This document shows positions 6,718-14,886 of a stretch of 48,431 bases of DNA, in pieces; position 1 is the stretch's first letter; every line of letters begins with the position of its first letter. The translations under genes and the position numbers were made by a program. The notes under the pieces were generated by a model that was given only the letters and a program-made list of their open reading frames with translations, was not told where the DNA came from and ran no database searches. Source of the DNA: a virus. The DNA is taken from positions 1 to 48,431 of the IMG/VR virus record IMGVR_UViG_3300000176_000015; one strand, written 5' to 3'.

Positions 6718-7499
6718 CGACGATTATTGCAAGAAGTGCAGAAAATACACACTGGTACGGCCAAGACGGCTCACCAGCCTACACCGTCAAAGCAAAGGAC
6801 GGCTCAGACCGTCCTACAACGCTCAGAGACGCACGAAAACTTAACTTGGTGCCTTCGGTATCAACCATCATGCGCGTGGCTGCAAAGCCCGGTTTGGACG
6901 TTTGGAAGAACGAACAACTGCTCTTGGCCGCCTTGACCTTACCCAAGGTAGAAGGCGAGACTGAGCAGGCGTACATCGCCCGTGTGGTGGCCGACTCCAA
7001 AGAGACTGGCAAACGTGCGGCCGAGCGTGGCACGTTGATCCATGAGTCCATTGAGCGTCACTACCGTGGCCAGCAAACCGACCATCCAGTCATCGTCAAA
7101 GCGTTTGAGGAAGCCGTGTTTGAGCACTTCAAGACCCACCCATTCCAGAAGTGGGAGACAGAGGTGTCATTCAGCCACCCCATGGGCTTTGGCGGCAAGA
7201 CCGACTTGTTCACCCGCCCCGATGAGTCTGCGCCGCTGGGCATCATGCTTGACGCAAAGACCAAAGAGTTTGACGAGGACGACAAGATCGACGTCTATGA
7301 CGAGCACCTCATGCAACTGGCTGCATACCGACAAGGTGTTGGAATGCTCCACGCTCGATGCGCAAACGTCTTCGTCTCTGTGAGCAATCCCGGCTTGATC
7401 AAAGTCGTGGAGCACAGCGAGGAAGACCTTCAACGTGGGTGGCTGATGTTCCAGTCACTCTTCAATTTTTGGATCGTTAAAAACAAATTTGGAGCTTAA
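6714..7499 (+). CDS. PD-(D/E)XK exonuclease, RecB/Cas4-like
   Basis: This 261-aa protein shows the nuclease core in order: GTLIHES (residues 106-112), GFGGKTDL with Asp164, MLDAKTK with Asp180 and Lys182, and QLAAYRQG at about 201. These are the metal-binding and catalytic elements of RecB-like exonucleases. Such phage enzymes degrade DNA ends for recombination or recycle host DNA, and the SSB-like gene upstream suggests a recombination pair. The start overlaps the HNH-AP2 stop (ATGA). Its first nine codons are duplicated, in recoded form, at 6159 before the inserted endonuclease. Confidence 0.85.
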   Translation: MTTIIARSAENTHWYGQDGSPAYTVKAKDGSDRPTTLRDARKLNLVPSVSTIMRVAAKPGLDVWKNEQLLLAALTLPKVEGETEQAYIARVVADSKETGKRAAERGTLIHESIERHYRGQQTDHPVIVKAFEEAVFEHFKTHPFQKWETEVSFSHPMGFGGKTDLFTRPDESAPLGIMLDAKTKEFDEDDKIDVYDEHLMQLAAYRQGVGMLHARCANVFVSVSNPGLIKVVEHSEEDLQRGWLMFQSLFNFWIVKNKFGA

Positions 7500-7501
7500 C
7501 C

Positions 7502-7708
7502 ATGGCATCACGCATCTACGTTGTCGGCGGACCGCAAGGCATCCGCTTGGTCAACGCAACCACCCGCTCACAAGCCATTGCGCATGTGGCCAACACCACC
7601 ATCAAAGCCCACGTGGCCAGCCAACAAGACTTGGTTGATCTTTTGACCAAAGGTTTGAGCGTGGAGCAATACAAACCCGCCAACATGGAACTTGACTTAG
7701 GAGAATGA
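7502..7708 (+). CDS. Small hypothetical phage protein (68 aa)
   Basis: This 68-aa protein begins MASRIYVVGGPQGIRLV, two bases after the exonuclease stop. The pattern of a short strand, RLVNATTRSQAIAHVA and a helical tail resembles small conserved phage proteins of unknown function often found beside recombination genes. No catalytic motif or membrane segment is visible. Confidence 0.65.
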   Translation: MASRIYVVGGPQGIRLVNATTRSQAIAHVANTTIKAHVASQQDLVDLLTKGLSVEQYKPANMELDLGE

Positions 7709-7709
7709 C

Positions 7710-8069
7710 ATGACGCAAGTTGAAACAATCGCATTGCAAAGAGCATTGGTGCTGTTGAATTCTATAAATGTTCAATATGCCATCATTGATTCAGATGGAA
7801 AAAAATATGGGACGTTGGAATTGGCTACGCCAAAAGCTCGTCAGCGTGCTGAGAGTGAATTTCCTGTGGGCGAACTTCGAACATATATTCGACCCTTTGT
7901 TGAAAACCTTGAAATAGGAGGCATGGTTGATTTACCAGCATCAAAATTCAAAATTGAAAAAGTTCAATCTGGTGTAGGTTCTTGGTTCAACCAAAAGAAC
8001 GGTAAAGGTAGCGCTATAACGTCTATAAACCGTGACAAAAATGTTGTTGAAGTTTTGCGTGTTTTTTAA
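7710..8069 (+). CDS. Hypothetical early protein (119 aa)
   Basis: This 119-aa protein begins MTQVETIALQRALVLL, with TAGGAGAATGAC before the ATG. The middle (ELRTYIRPFVENLEIGGMVDLP) and the ending TSINRDKNVVEVLRVF suggest a small mixed alpha/beta or winged-helix-like DNA-binding fold, but no family is recognised. It sits between two unknown genes of the rightward early operon. Confidence 0.6.
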   Translation: MTQVETIALQRALVLLNSINVQYAIIDSDGKKYGTLELATPKARQRAESEFPVGELRTYIRPFVENLEIGGMVDLPASKFKIEKVQSGVGSWFNQKNGKGSAITSINRDKNVVEVLRVF

Positions 8070-8080
8070 GGAGAAACAGA

Positions 8081-8434
8081 ATGACAATTAACATCACACT
8101 AACAAAAGCAGAGCTTCTCTTCATGCGTGAAGCAATGAGCGAAAAATTCAATTCTTGGATGGAAGAGTTGGACGACGCCGAGGAAGAGCACGACGCAGCT
8201 CCTGCATTTTCTTTGAATGCACAACAAGTTCAAGCCATGAAAGATGTTGGTGTTTGGGATGACCCAATCGAACGCTCGGAAATCATTCAAAAATACCAAA
8301 ACGCCATAATTCGCAACCATCTTGATGAACACATCAAAATTCACGAAGAGGTTACAAAACCCAAGAAGCCGCACTGGACTCAAACCGCCAAAGGCAAAAA
8401 AATCTTGGCAGCACGCAAGAAAGCAAAAAAATGA
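8081..8434 (+). CDS. Hypothetical protein with AMKDxGxW motif (117 aa)
   Basis: This 117-aa protein begins MTINITLTKAELLFM and has AAGGAGAAACAGA as RBS. It is acidic in the middle and very basic at the end. Residues of about 44-75 include FSLNAQQVQAMKDVGVWDDP, which closely parallels the C-terminus of the scaffold protein (LTPERVKAMKDAGAWENP). The motif could be a shared interaction peptide, for example for a common partner. Function unknown. Confidence 0.6.
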   Translation: MTINITLTKAELLFMREAMSEKFNSWMEELDDAEEEHDAAPAFSLNAQQVQAMKDVGVWDDPIERSEIIQKYQNAIIRNHLDEHIKIHEEVTKPKKPHWTQTAKGKKILAARKKAKK

Positions 8435-8637
8435 TCCTCAACAAAACCGAAGTCAACAAGCTGTTCCATGCGGTCAACCTTGAAGAGAACTACAACTTTC
8501 TTGAAGATGACTTGGTGAAGCTGGCCAACGTCTTTGCCGATGCTGGTGCTCGTCATGAGCTGAAGGCATGTGTGAAGGTCGCCACAGACCTCAACCGTGT
8601 GGTCGGTGAGAAGCTAGCTCAGGTGAGGAGCAAGTGA
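8431..8637 (+). CDS. Small hypothetical protein (68 aa)
   Basis: This 68-aa protein begins MILNKTEVNKLFHAV and is predicted helical. Its start overlaps the previous stop (ATGA). The 3' end contains GAGGAGCAAG, the RBS of the following 22-aa peptide. No family recognised. Confidence 0.6.
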   Translation: MILNKTEVNKLFHAVNLEENYNFLEDDLVKLANVFADAGARHELKACVKVATDLNRVVGEKLAQVRSK

Positions 8638-8705
8638 TGGCAACCCTTATTACTTTTATGTTTTGGGGTTTAGTCTTCACCGTGGTTATTGCAAGTTGCA
8701 GCTAA
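8637..8705 (+). CDS. 22-aa membrane peptide, lipobox-like end
   Basis: ATG 8637-8639 overlaps the previous stop and follows GAGGAGCAAGT. The peptide MATLITFMFWGLVFTVVIASCS is almost entirely hydrophobic and ends in IASCS, which resembles a lipobox Cys. It is the last gene before the terminator. It may be an inner-membrane or lipid-anchored micro-protein; this is inferred from composition only. Confidence 0.45.
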   Translation: MATLITFMFWGLVFTVVIASCS

Positions 8706-8709
8706 CCAA

Positions 8710-8739
8710 AAAGTCCCCCCAACCAAAACGGCTGGGGGG
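8710..8739 (-). terminator. Terminator between converging early and late transcripts
   Basis: CCCCCCAACC (8715-8724) and GGCTGGGGGG (8730-8739) form a strong hairpin with one mismatch. On the minus strand it is followed by ACTTTTTGG, so it should stop the leftward late transcript after the last ejection gene. On the plus strand there is no T-run, so it may only weakly stop the early transcript. Confidence 0.75.
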
Positions 8740-8787
8740 CAAATAAGGCAACTGCTTGCCTTCACGTCAGGGAGACAACCAACGTGA

Positions 8788-9717
8788 TCATGGATTTGCA
8801 AAATATTTTTTGGCGTATGGATAGGCAATTGAACCAGCCTGAAGAGCAGCGCCAAGACCTTCAGTCAAAGGGGTTGGGACGGCCATCATTGCGCCACCTA
8901 AGCCTCCAACAAGTTGGGTCATGTTCTCTTCATTTGCGCCGTGCGAATAAATGTCTTTGCCAGCGTTGTACAAATCGTAAGCACCAAGTCCGCCGCCAAG
9001 CGCACCAATTCCAATTTTGGTCAAACCAGACTTCAATGCTTTTGCGCGTGCTGCATCTTCAATAGCTTTTTGTTCGGCATGTTTAAGCGCAAGTTCTTCC
9101 GCTTCTTTTGCAGCTTTTGCTTTTTCAGCCATCACTTTTTGCTTGGCCGCTTCTCGCAACAAACGATCTTCTTCTTCGCGTGCAAAAGCTACTGGGACTG
9201 CAAGACCATATCGAGTTGTTACCATCGGGCCAGTTTTGACTAATTCACGAGCCGCGCCGGGTTTAGCAAGACTTTCCTCTTGTGCCAAGCGCAAGCGGTT
9301 GCTCTCTTGATTGTGAGTATTTTCAATTTGGCGGCCAGTCAACTGATTTTGACCTCTCATGCTTTGCATCATCTGATCAATTTCAGATTCGGAAGGCTGC
9401 ATAGATGCAGGAGCGGGAGCTGGAGTTGGTGCGGGTGTGCTTGCGCGAGGCGCAGAGAAGACACCTTGGCCGGGTCTAAACATATTGTTCACGGCATTGG
9501 TTCCAACACCTTTGAAGCTGCCGTAAGCGCCCACGGCCGCGCCGCCAGCAGGAATCAATGGCGATGTACCAGATTGGCCTTGAGGGGATGCACTTGGCTG
9601 ATTTGAAGGCGCTGGTGCAGATTCCGCTTCAGAAGGGTTTGGGAGCGATTGAAGATGCGCCAGAATTTCATCGGCGCTTTTCAATCTATCGGAGTTGTCA
9701 TTTAATTCATCAGGCAT
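8788..9717 (-). CDS. Probable DNA ejection / internal virion protein (309 aa)
   Basis: This 309-aa protein has a Pro/Ala/Ser-rich disordered N-terminal third, then a long charged helical segment (about residues 170-235, REEEDRLLREAAKQKV and AKEAEELALKHAEQ). The C-terminus is Gly/Ala-rich (GIGALGGGLGAYDLYN, VGGLGGAMMAVP) and could insert in membrane. This composition and its position as last gene of the late operon, after three similar proteins, fit podoviral ejection proteins that leave the head and form a channel. No enzymatic motif is seen. AAGGAGTAAAAA precedes the start. Confidence 0.6.
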   Translation of the reverse strand: MPDELNDNSDRLKSADEILAHLQSLPNPSEAESAPAPSNQPSASPQGQSGTSPLIPAGGAAVGAYGSFKGVGTNAVNNMFRPGQGVFSAPRASTPAPTPAPAPASMQPSESEIDQMMQSMRGQNQLTGRQIENTHNQESNRLRLAQEESLAKPGAARELVKTGPMVTTRYGLAVPVAFAREEEDRLLREAAKQKVMAEKAKAAKEAEELALKHAEQKAIEDAARAKALKSGLTKIGIGALGGGLGAYDLYNAGKDIYSHGANEENMTQLVGGLGGAMMAVPTPLTEGLGAALQAGSIAYPYAKKYFANP

Positions 9718-9727
9718 TTTTTACTCC

Positions 9728-11332
9728 TTAGTCAGCAAGACGTTTTGCCTTCATCAATTTAGGCTCATACGACTTGATCAAATCCTTGTATGGTTTGCTG
9801 TGAAAGAAAATGGAAATTGGTTTGCCAGCATTTTGAGGGCTGTTGATCCAATCGCCATAAACTTCGTAAAGTTTTTCGTTCTTTTCATTTTCTAACGAGC
9901 GAGTTCCAACCAAGCCCTTCAAAATTCCAAAGGGATCAGAGCCTGTGGCAATTTGATTCATCACAGATGAAAATTCAGCTTGATTCAAATGACCGCCGCC
10001 GATAGAAGCCACGCCTTTTCTCAAATCGTCACTTGCTTCATCTCGCAACAACATTTGGAATTCACGCAATTGTTTTTGCTCTTCTGGTTTCAATTGAGTT
10101 TTTGTCATAGCGTTTTCAACTGGGAATGACAAATTGAAACCAGCGCCACCGCCTGGAGTGCTTATGCTTGCGTGAGCACCTTCCGACAAAGAACTTGTGA
10201 TGGCAGACAAAATGCCCTGATCTTTGTATAGCAATCCCGTGCCTTTTTGAACTCCGGGTGTTGCCAAAAGTTCAGCAAGTCTATTGTGGCGAACATGAGC
10301 AGCAGATGTTGACTGAGGATCAAATTGCATGATCTTTTGTTCAATTGGTGCATAGTTTGCATTCAACTTTTCCAATTGTGTTTTGGTCAATTCATTTGCA
10401 GCAGAACCAGTTGCACCAAGGCTTTCGTATGTTGCCGAAGGTTTTTCTGGTTCTGATTTTTGCCAATGATTTGGGTCTTTATTTGGCATTGGCTGCGAAT
10501 AACCCATAGCCCTCAACATGCCACGTTGTTCAGGCGTAAGGTTTTTAGTATCAACATCAATTGCATTTCCTAATTCATGTTGGCTAGTTCCGGGTGGTGC
10601 AACAGGATTTGGATTGGTTGCTCTGTTAGCATACAACTCAGCTTGTTTTTCTTTATCACGCACCCCACTAATAATTGGCACACCAAGTTGTTGCAATTTA
10701 TATTGCTCATCATTTAAAACTACGCCATTTGGCATGGTGTGCATTTGTGCTTGATGAACATTTTCAAGCGACGGATTCTTTAAAGAAGTGTTTTGCTTCA
10801 ATTGAGCCAGTTCATTTGCCCATTGAGCTTTTGTGATTGCGCCAGATTCATATTGATCATGCAAGACTTGACGAGCTTGCGCTTGTGTGTCCATGCTGGT
10901 TTTCAATTGAGCAGCGGCAGCTTTGGTTGACGGTGCATCTGGTGCAATACGCATCAACTCCTTGACCAACTCGTCATCGACGGGGCCTTTGTGACTTGCC
11001 AATAAATCAGCAGCCTTTTGGTTTTGACCCATTGCAATCTTGGATTGAGCCAACTGTGTGCGCATCTGAGCAATTGGCAACTGAGACTCACGTTGTTTCT
11101 CAATGTTTTCACCCAAAGCATCAGCAGCAGACCCCAAAGAAGCCGTAAAACCTCCCAATTGAGGCTTGGCAAAGCCAGCAGCCACCTTGAACCAGTTGGG
11201 TTGAGCGTAGCGTTGCTCAAGTGCGCTGATTTGCGATTCAAGAGATTTTTGGTACTCTTGAAGATCGGACTCTTCGGCGCCAGCAGGGTTGATCTTTGAG
11301 GGATCAGTAATTAATGTAGGTGCAGTAGCCAT
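9728..11332 (-). CDS. Ejection protein with embedded M15 (VanY-type) peptidoglycan peptidase
   Basis: This 534-aa protein has helical flanks that resemble internal virion proteins. Residues of about 205-292 form an M15 D-Ala-D-Ala peptidase domain: GVRDKEKQAELYANR, then SQHELGNAIDVD giving the S-x-H-x-x-G-x-A-x-D zinc motif (Ser250, His252, Asp259), and a distal HW (His289). All key residues are present. It probably cuts peptide cross-links in host peptidoglycan during genome entry, with the flanking helices forming part of the ejected complex. AAGGAGTAAAGC precedes the start. The enzyme call is strong; the virion location is inferred from neighbours. Confidence 0.78.
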   Translation of the reverse strand: MATAPTLITDPSKINPAGAEESDLQEYQKSLESQISALEQRYAQPNWFKVAAGFAKPQLGGFTASLGSAADALGENIEKQRESQLPIAQMRTQLAQSKIAMGQNQKAADLLASHKGPVDDELVKELMRIAPDAPSTKAAAAQLKTSMDTQAQARQVLHDQYESGAITKAQWANELAQLKQNTSLKNPSLENVHQAQMHTMPNGVVLNDEQYKLQQLGVPIISGVRDKEKQAELYANRATNPNPVAPPGTSQHELGNAIDVDTKNLTPEQRGMLRAMGYSQPMPNKDPNHWQKSEPEKPSATYESLGATGSAANELTKTQLEKLNANYAPIEQKIMQFDPQSTSAAHVRHNRLAELLATPGVQKGTGLLYKDQGILSAITSSLSEGAHASISTPGGGAGFNLSFPVENAMTKTQLKPEEQKQLREFQMLLRDEASDDLRKGVASIGGGHLNQAEFSSVMNQIATGSDPFGILKGLVGTRSLENEKNEKLYEVYGDWINSPQNAGKPISIFFHSKPYKDLIKSYEPKLMKAKRLAD

Positions 11333-11342
11333 GCTTTACTCC

Positions 11343-12521
11343 TTAACCTTCTGGGTCAAAACTATTTTTATCTGGATTCCAAGAGAATGCAGAGTTGGTG
11401 TTTGGATCAATGTACGTACCAGATGCTGGATCGTAGATGTAACCATTATTAGCGGCAGCCGTAGCAGCATCAGTGGTCGGAATGACCGTATCAGGAGCCG
11501 CTGGATTGCTTGGGCTTGCTGGTTGTGGTGTTGAGGCAAACGGATTAAGCGCTTTGACCAAACCAGACAAGCTGGAAATATTCGATCCGACAAGTTGACT
11601 AGCCAAGTTGGTGGTGACTTTATCTGCGCCTGTTCCTGTTGTGATTGGTGAGAACAATCCTTGAACGCCAGATGCAACAGCCGCTGCACCAGACAATGGA
11701 GAAGCGTTCATCGTTGTCTCTGTCGAAGTTGGAACAGTTTGACCTTGCAGCAACCCAGCCACTTTGGACAAGGTGTCCAGTGGGAACAACTGTTGGTTTT
11801 GGGCAATCGTTTGTTGCTGTTGACCCAGCGTAGACAAAGCGTTGATGTCGGACAAACCAAGGTTTTGGTTTTGCGCAGCCAAGTTGCCTTGAGCTTGTCC
11901 AGCCGTTGTGAGGTTTGACTGGCCTGTGCCAGCAGCAGACGCAGCAGTCGAGCCAGCTTGGTTGGCCACTTGGTTTTGCTGAATTGCTGAATTGAGGGCG
12001 TTTTGGTAGCCTGTGTTGAGCAGGTTTGCAATTTGGCTGTTGGTCTGTTGGTTGGCCAGCACATCGGCTTGGCCAATTGCTTGGTTGGCTCGACTTGAGC
12101 CGAACTGACCTGAACCAGTGGCTGCGGCAAGCACAGATGGGTTCAGGTTCATGTTGATGTTGTTTTGATTGATGTCCGACAAGCTCTGAGCCGCAGGCAT
12201 CAAGTAGCTGCTCAGATACTGATTGGCTTCAGCGGCAGGATTTGTGGTTGCTTGACTCAGGTATGGCGAGGCCGCCGCCAAAGGCGATGTAGCGTTTGTG
12301 GCGGAATTGAGCGTGTTTCCAGCGGCTGTCAGCGTGGGTTGATATGCCGATGCCGCACCAGTCACATCTTGGAATGCTTGCTGTTGCAGAGGCTGCGCAC
12401 CAACGTATTGAGCATTTGTGCCAGCGGCTGTGCCTGCGTTAGCAAGGTTGCTCAAATAGTTGGTGTAATACGACGGCGCGTTGGTTGATACAAGTTGTGA
12501 GGACTGGAGCAAATTTGCCAT
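11343..12521 (-). CDS. Probable DNA ejection protein, Gln/Asn/Ala-rich (392 aa)
   Basis: This 392-aa protein begins MANLLQSSQLVSTNAP and is rich in Gln, Asn, Ala and Ser. The segment TGSGQFGSSRANQAIGQADVLANQQ matches the pattern of phage DNA injection and internal core proteins. The C-terminal part is low-complexity (TPQPASPSNPAAPDT), followed by a short NNGYIYDPASGTYIDP motif. It should be packed inside the head or tail lumen and ejected with the DNA. It follows the 641-aa protein by two bases. Confidence 0.65.
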   Translation of the reverse strand: MANLLQSSQLVSTNAPSYYTNYLSNLANAGTAAGTNAQYVGAQPLQQQAFQDVTGAASAYQPTLTAAGNTLNSATNATSPLAAASPYLSQATTNPAAEANQYLSSYLMPAAQSLSDINQNNINMNLNPSVLAAATGSGQFGSSRANQAIGQADVLANQQTNSQIANLLNTGYQNALNSAIQQNQVANQAGSTAASAAGTGQSNLTTAGQAQGNLAAQNQNLGLSDINALSTLGQQQQTIAQNQQLFPLDTLSKVAGLLQGQTVPTSTETTMNASPLSGAAAVASGVQGLFSPITTGTGADKVTTNLASQLVGSNISSLSGLVKALNPFASTPQPASPSNPAAPDTVIPTTDAATAAANNGYIYDPASGTYIDPNTNSAFSWNPDKNSFDPEG

Positions 12522-12523
12522 GA

Positions 12524-14449
12524 TTAACCTTTCATCGCCATCTTGAGGTATTCAAGCGGAGACTTTGCCTTTGCTGGGATTTTAGTGTCTGGAGCCGCTC
12601 TTTTGTGAGCACGGATTTCTTCACGCATCTTGTCGAGCAATTTGGCACCCGCCTTGTTGTCTCCATGGCCAATAGCGGTCACAAAGTTGGCTGGGAATAC
12701 ATATTCCCCGTCGGCGATCTGAGCAGGCACTGGATGGCCTCCTGCGCCTTCGTGATGGGGTACGCTGCGGCGGAAGTGTTCGAGGGCTTGTGCGCCTGCC
12801 TTGCTTGATCCATCGCCCAAGGCAGCCACTAGGTCGGCGTCAGCCACGTAGTCGCCGTCATGGAGCATGGCGGGAATGTCGTCCGATTGACCTGTGCCGC
12901 CGCCATGGGCGTAATAGCCTGTCACGCCCGTGATGAACTCAGGGTGATGACCTTCAGGGGCTGCATCTTCATATTTGTGGATGTCGCCACCATGAGCGCG
13001 GTGAATCATTCCGCTGAGTGGACCTTGCCCCATTTGACGCAATTGCGTCATTGGTGCGGCAGGCTGATGTCCTTGAGGACGCAAAACTTGTGGCTCAGTT
13101 GGTTTGACGAATGCAGGATTCAACATTTTGTTGATCTCAGCCAAACCACCTTCTGCGTATTTTGCATTCGACAAACCAGTGTCAAGCACTGTGTTTGATG
13201 GGTTAACCAAAATGGAAGCCAGCTCAGGCACAAGGGATGAGTAAAGCTGTTTCAATTGATCTGGAGTCAATGCTTGTTCACCGCTTGCTGTGAATTCAGA
13301 AGGGGCATTTGACATTGTGGGGTCTTGATAGCTAAAAGTTCCAGTTTTGTCAGAAGTGGAACTGGAACTTTGTTTGGATGAATTCGATGAAGTTGTGGTG
13401 GGCAAAATTGCATTTGCAAAATTAAGTTTCGGCAAAACAAGATTGTTGGATGTGTCAGTTGGTGCCACATCCGTGCCAAGCACATCTGGATTGTTAATGA
13501 ATGAACTTGGATCGCCAAGATTGGCTGAGGAATCTGGTGTGGTTGTGCCCAGAGCGCCCGTTGTCCCTTGGTCATTGGTAACCGTTGCTCCTTGACCGCC
13601 ACCCATTGAATTGATATTGGCCGAAGTTGATAACGTAGCGCCGCTGTTATCTGTTGGCGTAGCTATGGTCGAAAGACTTGATGATGTGTCTGGAGTTGCC
13701 TGCACACCAAAATTTGATTTAGCACCAGACGTCAGACTTGTGTCCAATGGTGTTGTATCGACATCGGCTGAACTCAATGGACTTGTTGTCAATGAAGCGG
13801 GAATAGTTGCACCGCTTCCAGTGGATGTGTCTGTCTCAGATGGTGCGATCAGATTGGTTGAAGACGAAGTATCTGGGGTTAATTGAACTCCAGGTGTTGT
13901 GTCTTGGCCTGTTGAAAGACTTGTATCTAATGGCGTTGTATCTGGAGTGGCCAAATTTAAAGGAGAGCCGCCAGATGAACTGGTTGAATTCACCAGATTA
14001 CTCAGACTTGAGTTGCCCAAATTGTTGATCGTGGCAGACAAAGCCCCAGTAATTGGGTTTTGGCCAGTCAATGCAGCTTGTGTGGCTCCAGATGCAGCAG
14101 AGCCAGAGAGATTGCTTCCAGTTTCAGCGCTGACACCTGAACCAACTTGTCCTGCCACGTATGACTCGCCAGCACTCAATGCTGCTTGTTCAAGGCTTGC
14201 GCCATGAGCTACTGCATCTGCGGCTGAAATTGCTGGAAGCAACTCAGGCTGACCTGCCGCAACTGCCGCAACTTTAGCCATGGTTCCAATTGGGTCTGCA
14301 ATTGCTGCTTTAACTGTATTGGTTACGGTGTTTGCTACGGGTTTAACAACATTATCAACAATAACCGTTCCAACGTCTGATACAGCATTACCAACGCTAT
14401 GAACTGCACCACCGACAACATCTGAAATGGTATTTACTACGCTGCTCAT
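12524..14449 (-). CDS. Large low-complexity virion / ejection protein with duplicated C-terminal domain
   Basis: This 641-aa protein begins with valine/alanine-rich amphipathic repeats (residues 1-110). Ser/Thr/Asp-rich disorder follows, with two copies of TPLDTSL...GVQ.TPDTSSS, and then an ordered C-terminal third. There, PAMLHDGDYVADADLVAALG and PAQIADGEYVFPANFVTAIG are two copies of one unit, each followed by KAGA..L...R. Short AEGGLAEINKML, RAHGGDIH and YAHGGG elements precede them. Similar units occur in phage virion proteins of unknown role. Location in the ejection block suggests an internal or ejected protein. TAGGAGATTAAG precedes the start. Confidence 0.6.
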   Translation of the reverse strand: MSSVVNTISDVVGGAVHSVGNAVSDVGTVIVDNVVKPVANTVTNTVKAAIADPIGTMAKVAAVAAGQPELLPAISAADAVAHGASLEQAALSAGESYVAGQVGSGVSAETGSNLSGSAASGATQAALTGQNPITGALSATINNLGNSSLSNLVNSTSSSGGSPLNLATPDTTPLDTSLSTGQDTTPGVQLTPDTSSSTNLIAPSETDTSTGSGATIPASLTTSPLSSADVDTTPLDTSLTSGAKSNFGVQATPDTSSSLSTIATPTDNSGATLSTSANINSMGGGQGATVTNDQGTTGALGTTTPDSSANLGDPSSFINNPDVLGTDVAPTDTSNNLVLPKLNFANAILPTTTSSNSSKQSSSSTSDKTGTFSYQDPTMSNAPSEFTASGEQALTPDQLKQLYSSLVPELASILVNPSNTVLDTGLSNAKYAEGGLAEINKMLNPAFVKPTEPQVLRPQGHQPAAPMTQLRQMGQGPLSGMIHRAHGGDIHKYEDAAPEGHHPEFITGVTGYYAHGGGTGQSDDIPAMLHDGDYVADADLVAALGDGSSKAGAQALEHFRRSVPHHEGAGGHPVPAQIADGEYVFPANFVTAIGHGDNKAGAKLLDKMREEIRAHKRAAPDTKIPAKAKSPLEYLKMAMKG

Positions 14450-14450
14450 C

Positions 14451-14885
14451 TTAATCTCCTAAATTCAAAACAATTCGAGTTCCACCATTTGCTGTGTTGT
14501 AGGCTTTGTAGCCCATGCCCGGCATTGGAGGTCTGATTGAAATGATTTTGAATAACTGTTTTAAAGACGGGTCTTGGAATTCAGTGACGAGAACTTTTAA
14601 GCCAAGTAATCTGCGTGCCCAGACACAAAACATTTTGCTGTTTTCTACAAAGTTTGGGCCAGTGTCTGCATTGAATGATTTGAAAAATGCTTGATCGCCA
14701 TGGCCAGTGATCACTTCAAACAAAGTGTTTCCAATTTGTTTTGTCTTGACATTTGGTTGGCTGAGTTCAGTCAAAATTGCAGGCAACATGACTTGCGGAG
14801 GATGTGACTGATCTGTGTTCTTGAGAAAAATTGAGATGATTTGTCCGCTGTTTAACTTTTGTTTCTTTGAATCTACATAATCCAT
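14451..14885 (-). CDS. Conserved phage protein of unknown function after the ketosynthase
   Basis: This 144-aa protein is read from MDYVDSKKQK at 14885, because CGGAGATATGAC places an RBS directly before it. An upstream in-frame ATG would overlap the ketosynthase further and lacks an RBS. Segments SFNADTGPNFVENSKMF, KVLVTEFQDP and SIRPPMPGMGYKAY recall a conserved phage protein found near ejection genes, of unknown fold and possibly acyltransferase-like. It is probably co-translated with the ketosynthase and is a candidate third member of that cassette, but it may also be an independent virion gene. Confidence 0.55.
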   Translation of the reverse strand: MDYVDSKKQKLNSGQIISIFLKNTDQSHPPQVMLPAILTELSQPNVKTKQIGNTLFEVITGHGDQAFFKSFNADTGPNFVENSKMFCVWARRLLGLKVLVTEFQDPSLKQLFKIISIRPPMPGMGYKAYNTANGGTRIVLNLGD

Positions 14886-14886
14886 G

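Noticed and set aside
8706-8787. tRNA or small RNA in the gap between converging operons
   Set aside because: Only the terminator hairpin is seen; no cloverleaf could be drawn. No tRNA was recognised anywhere in the window by eye.
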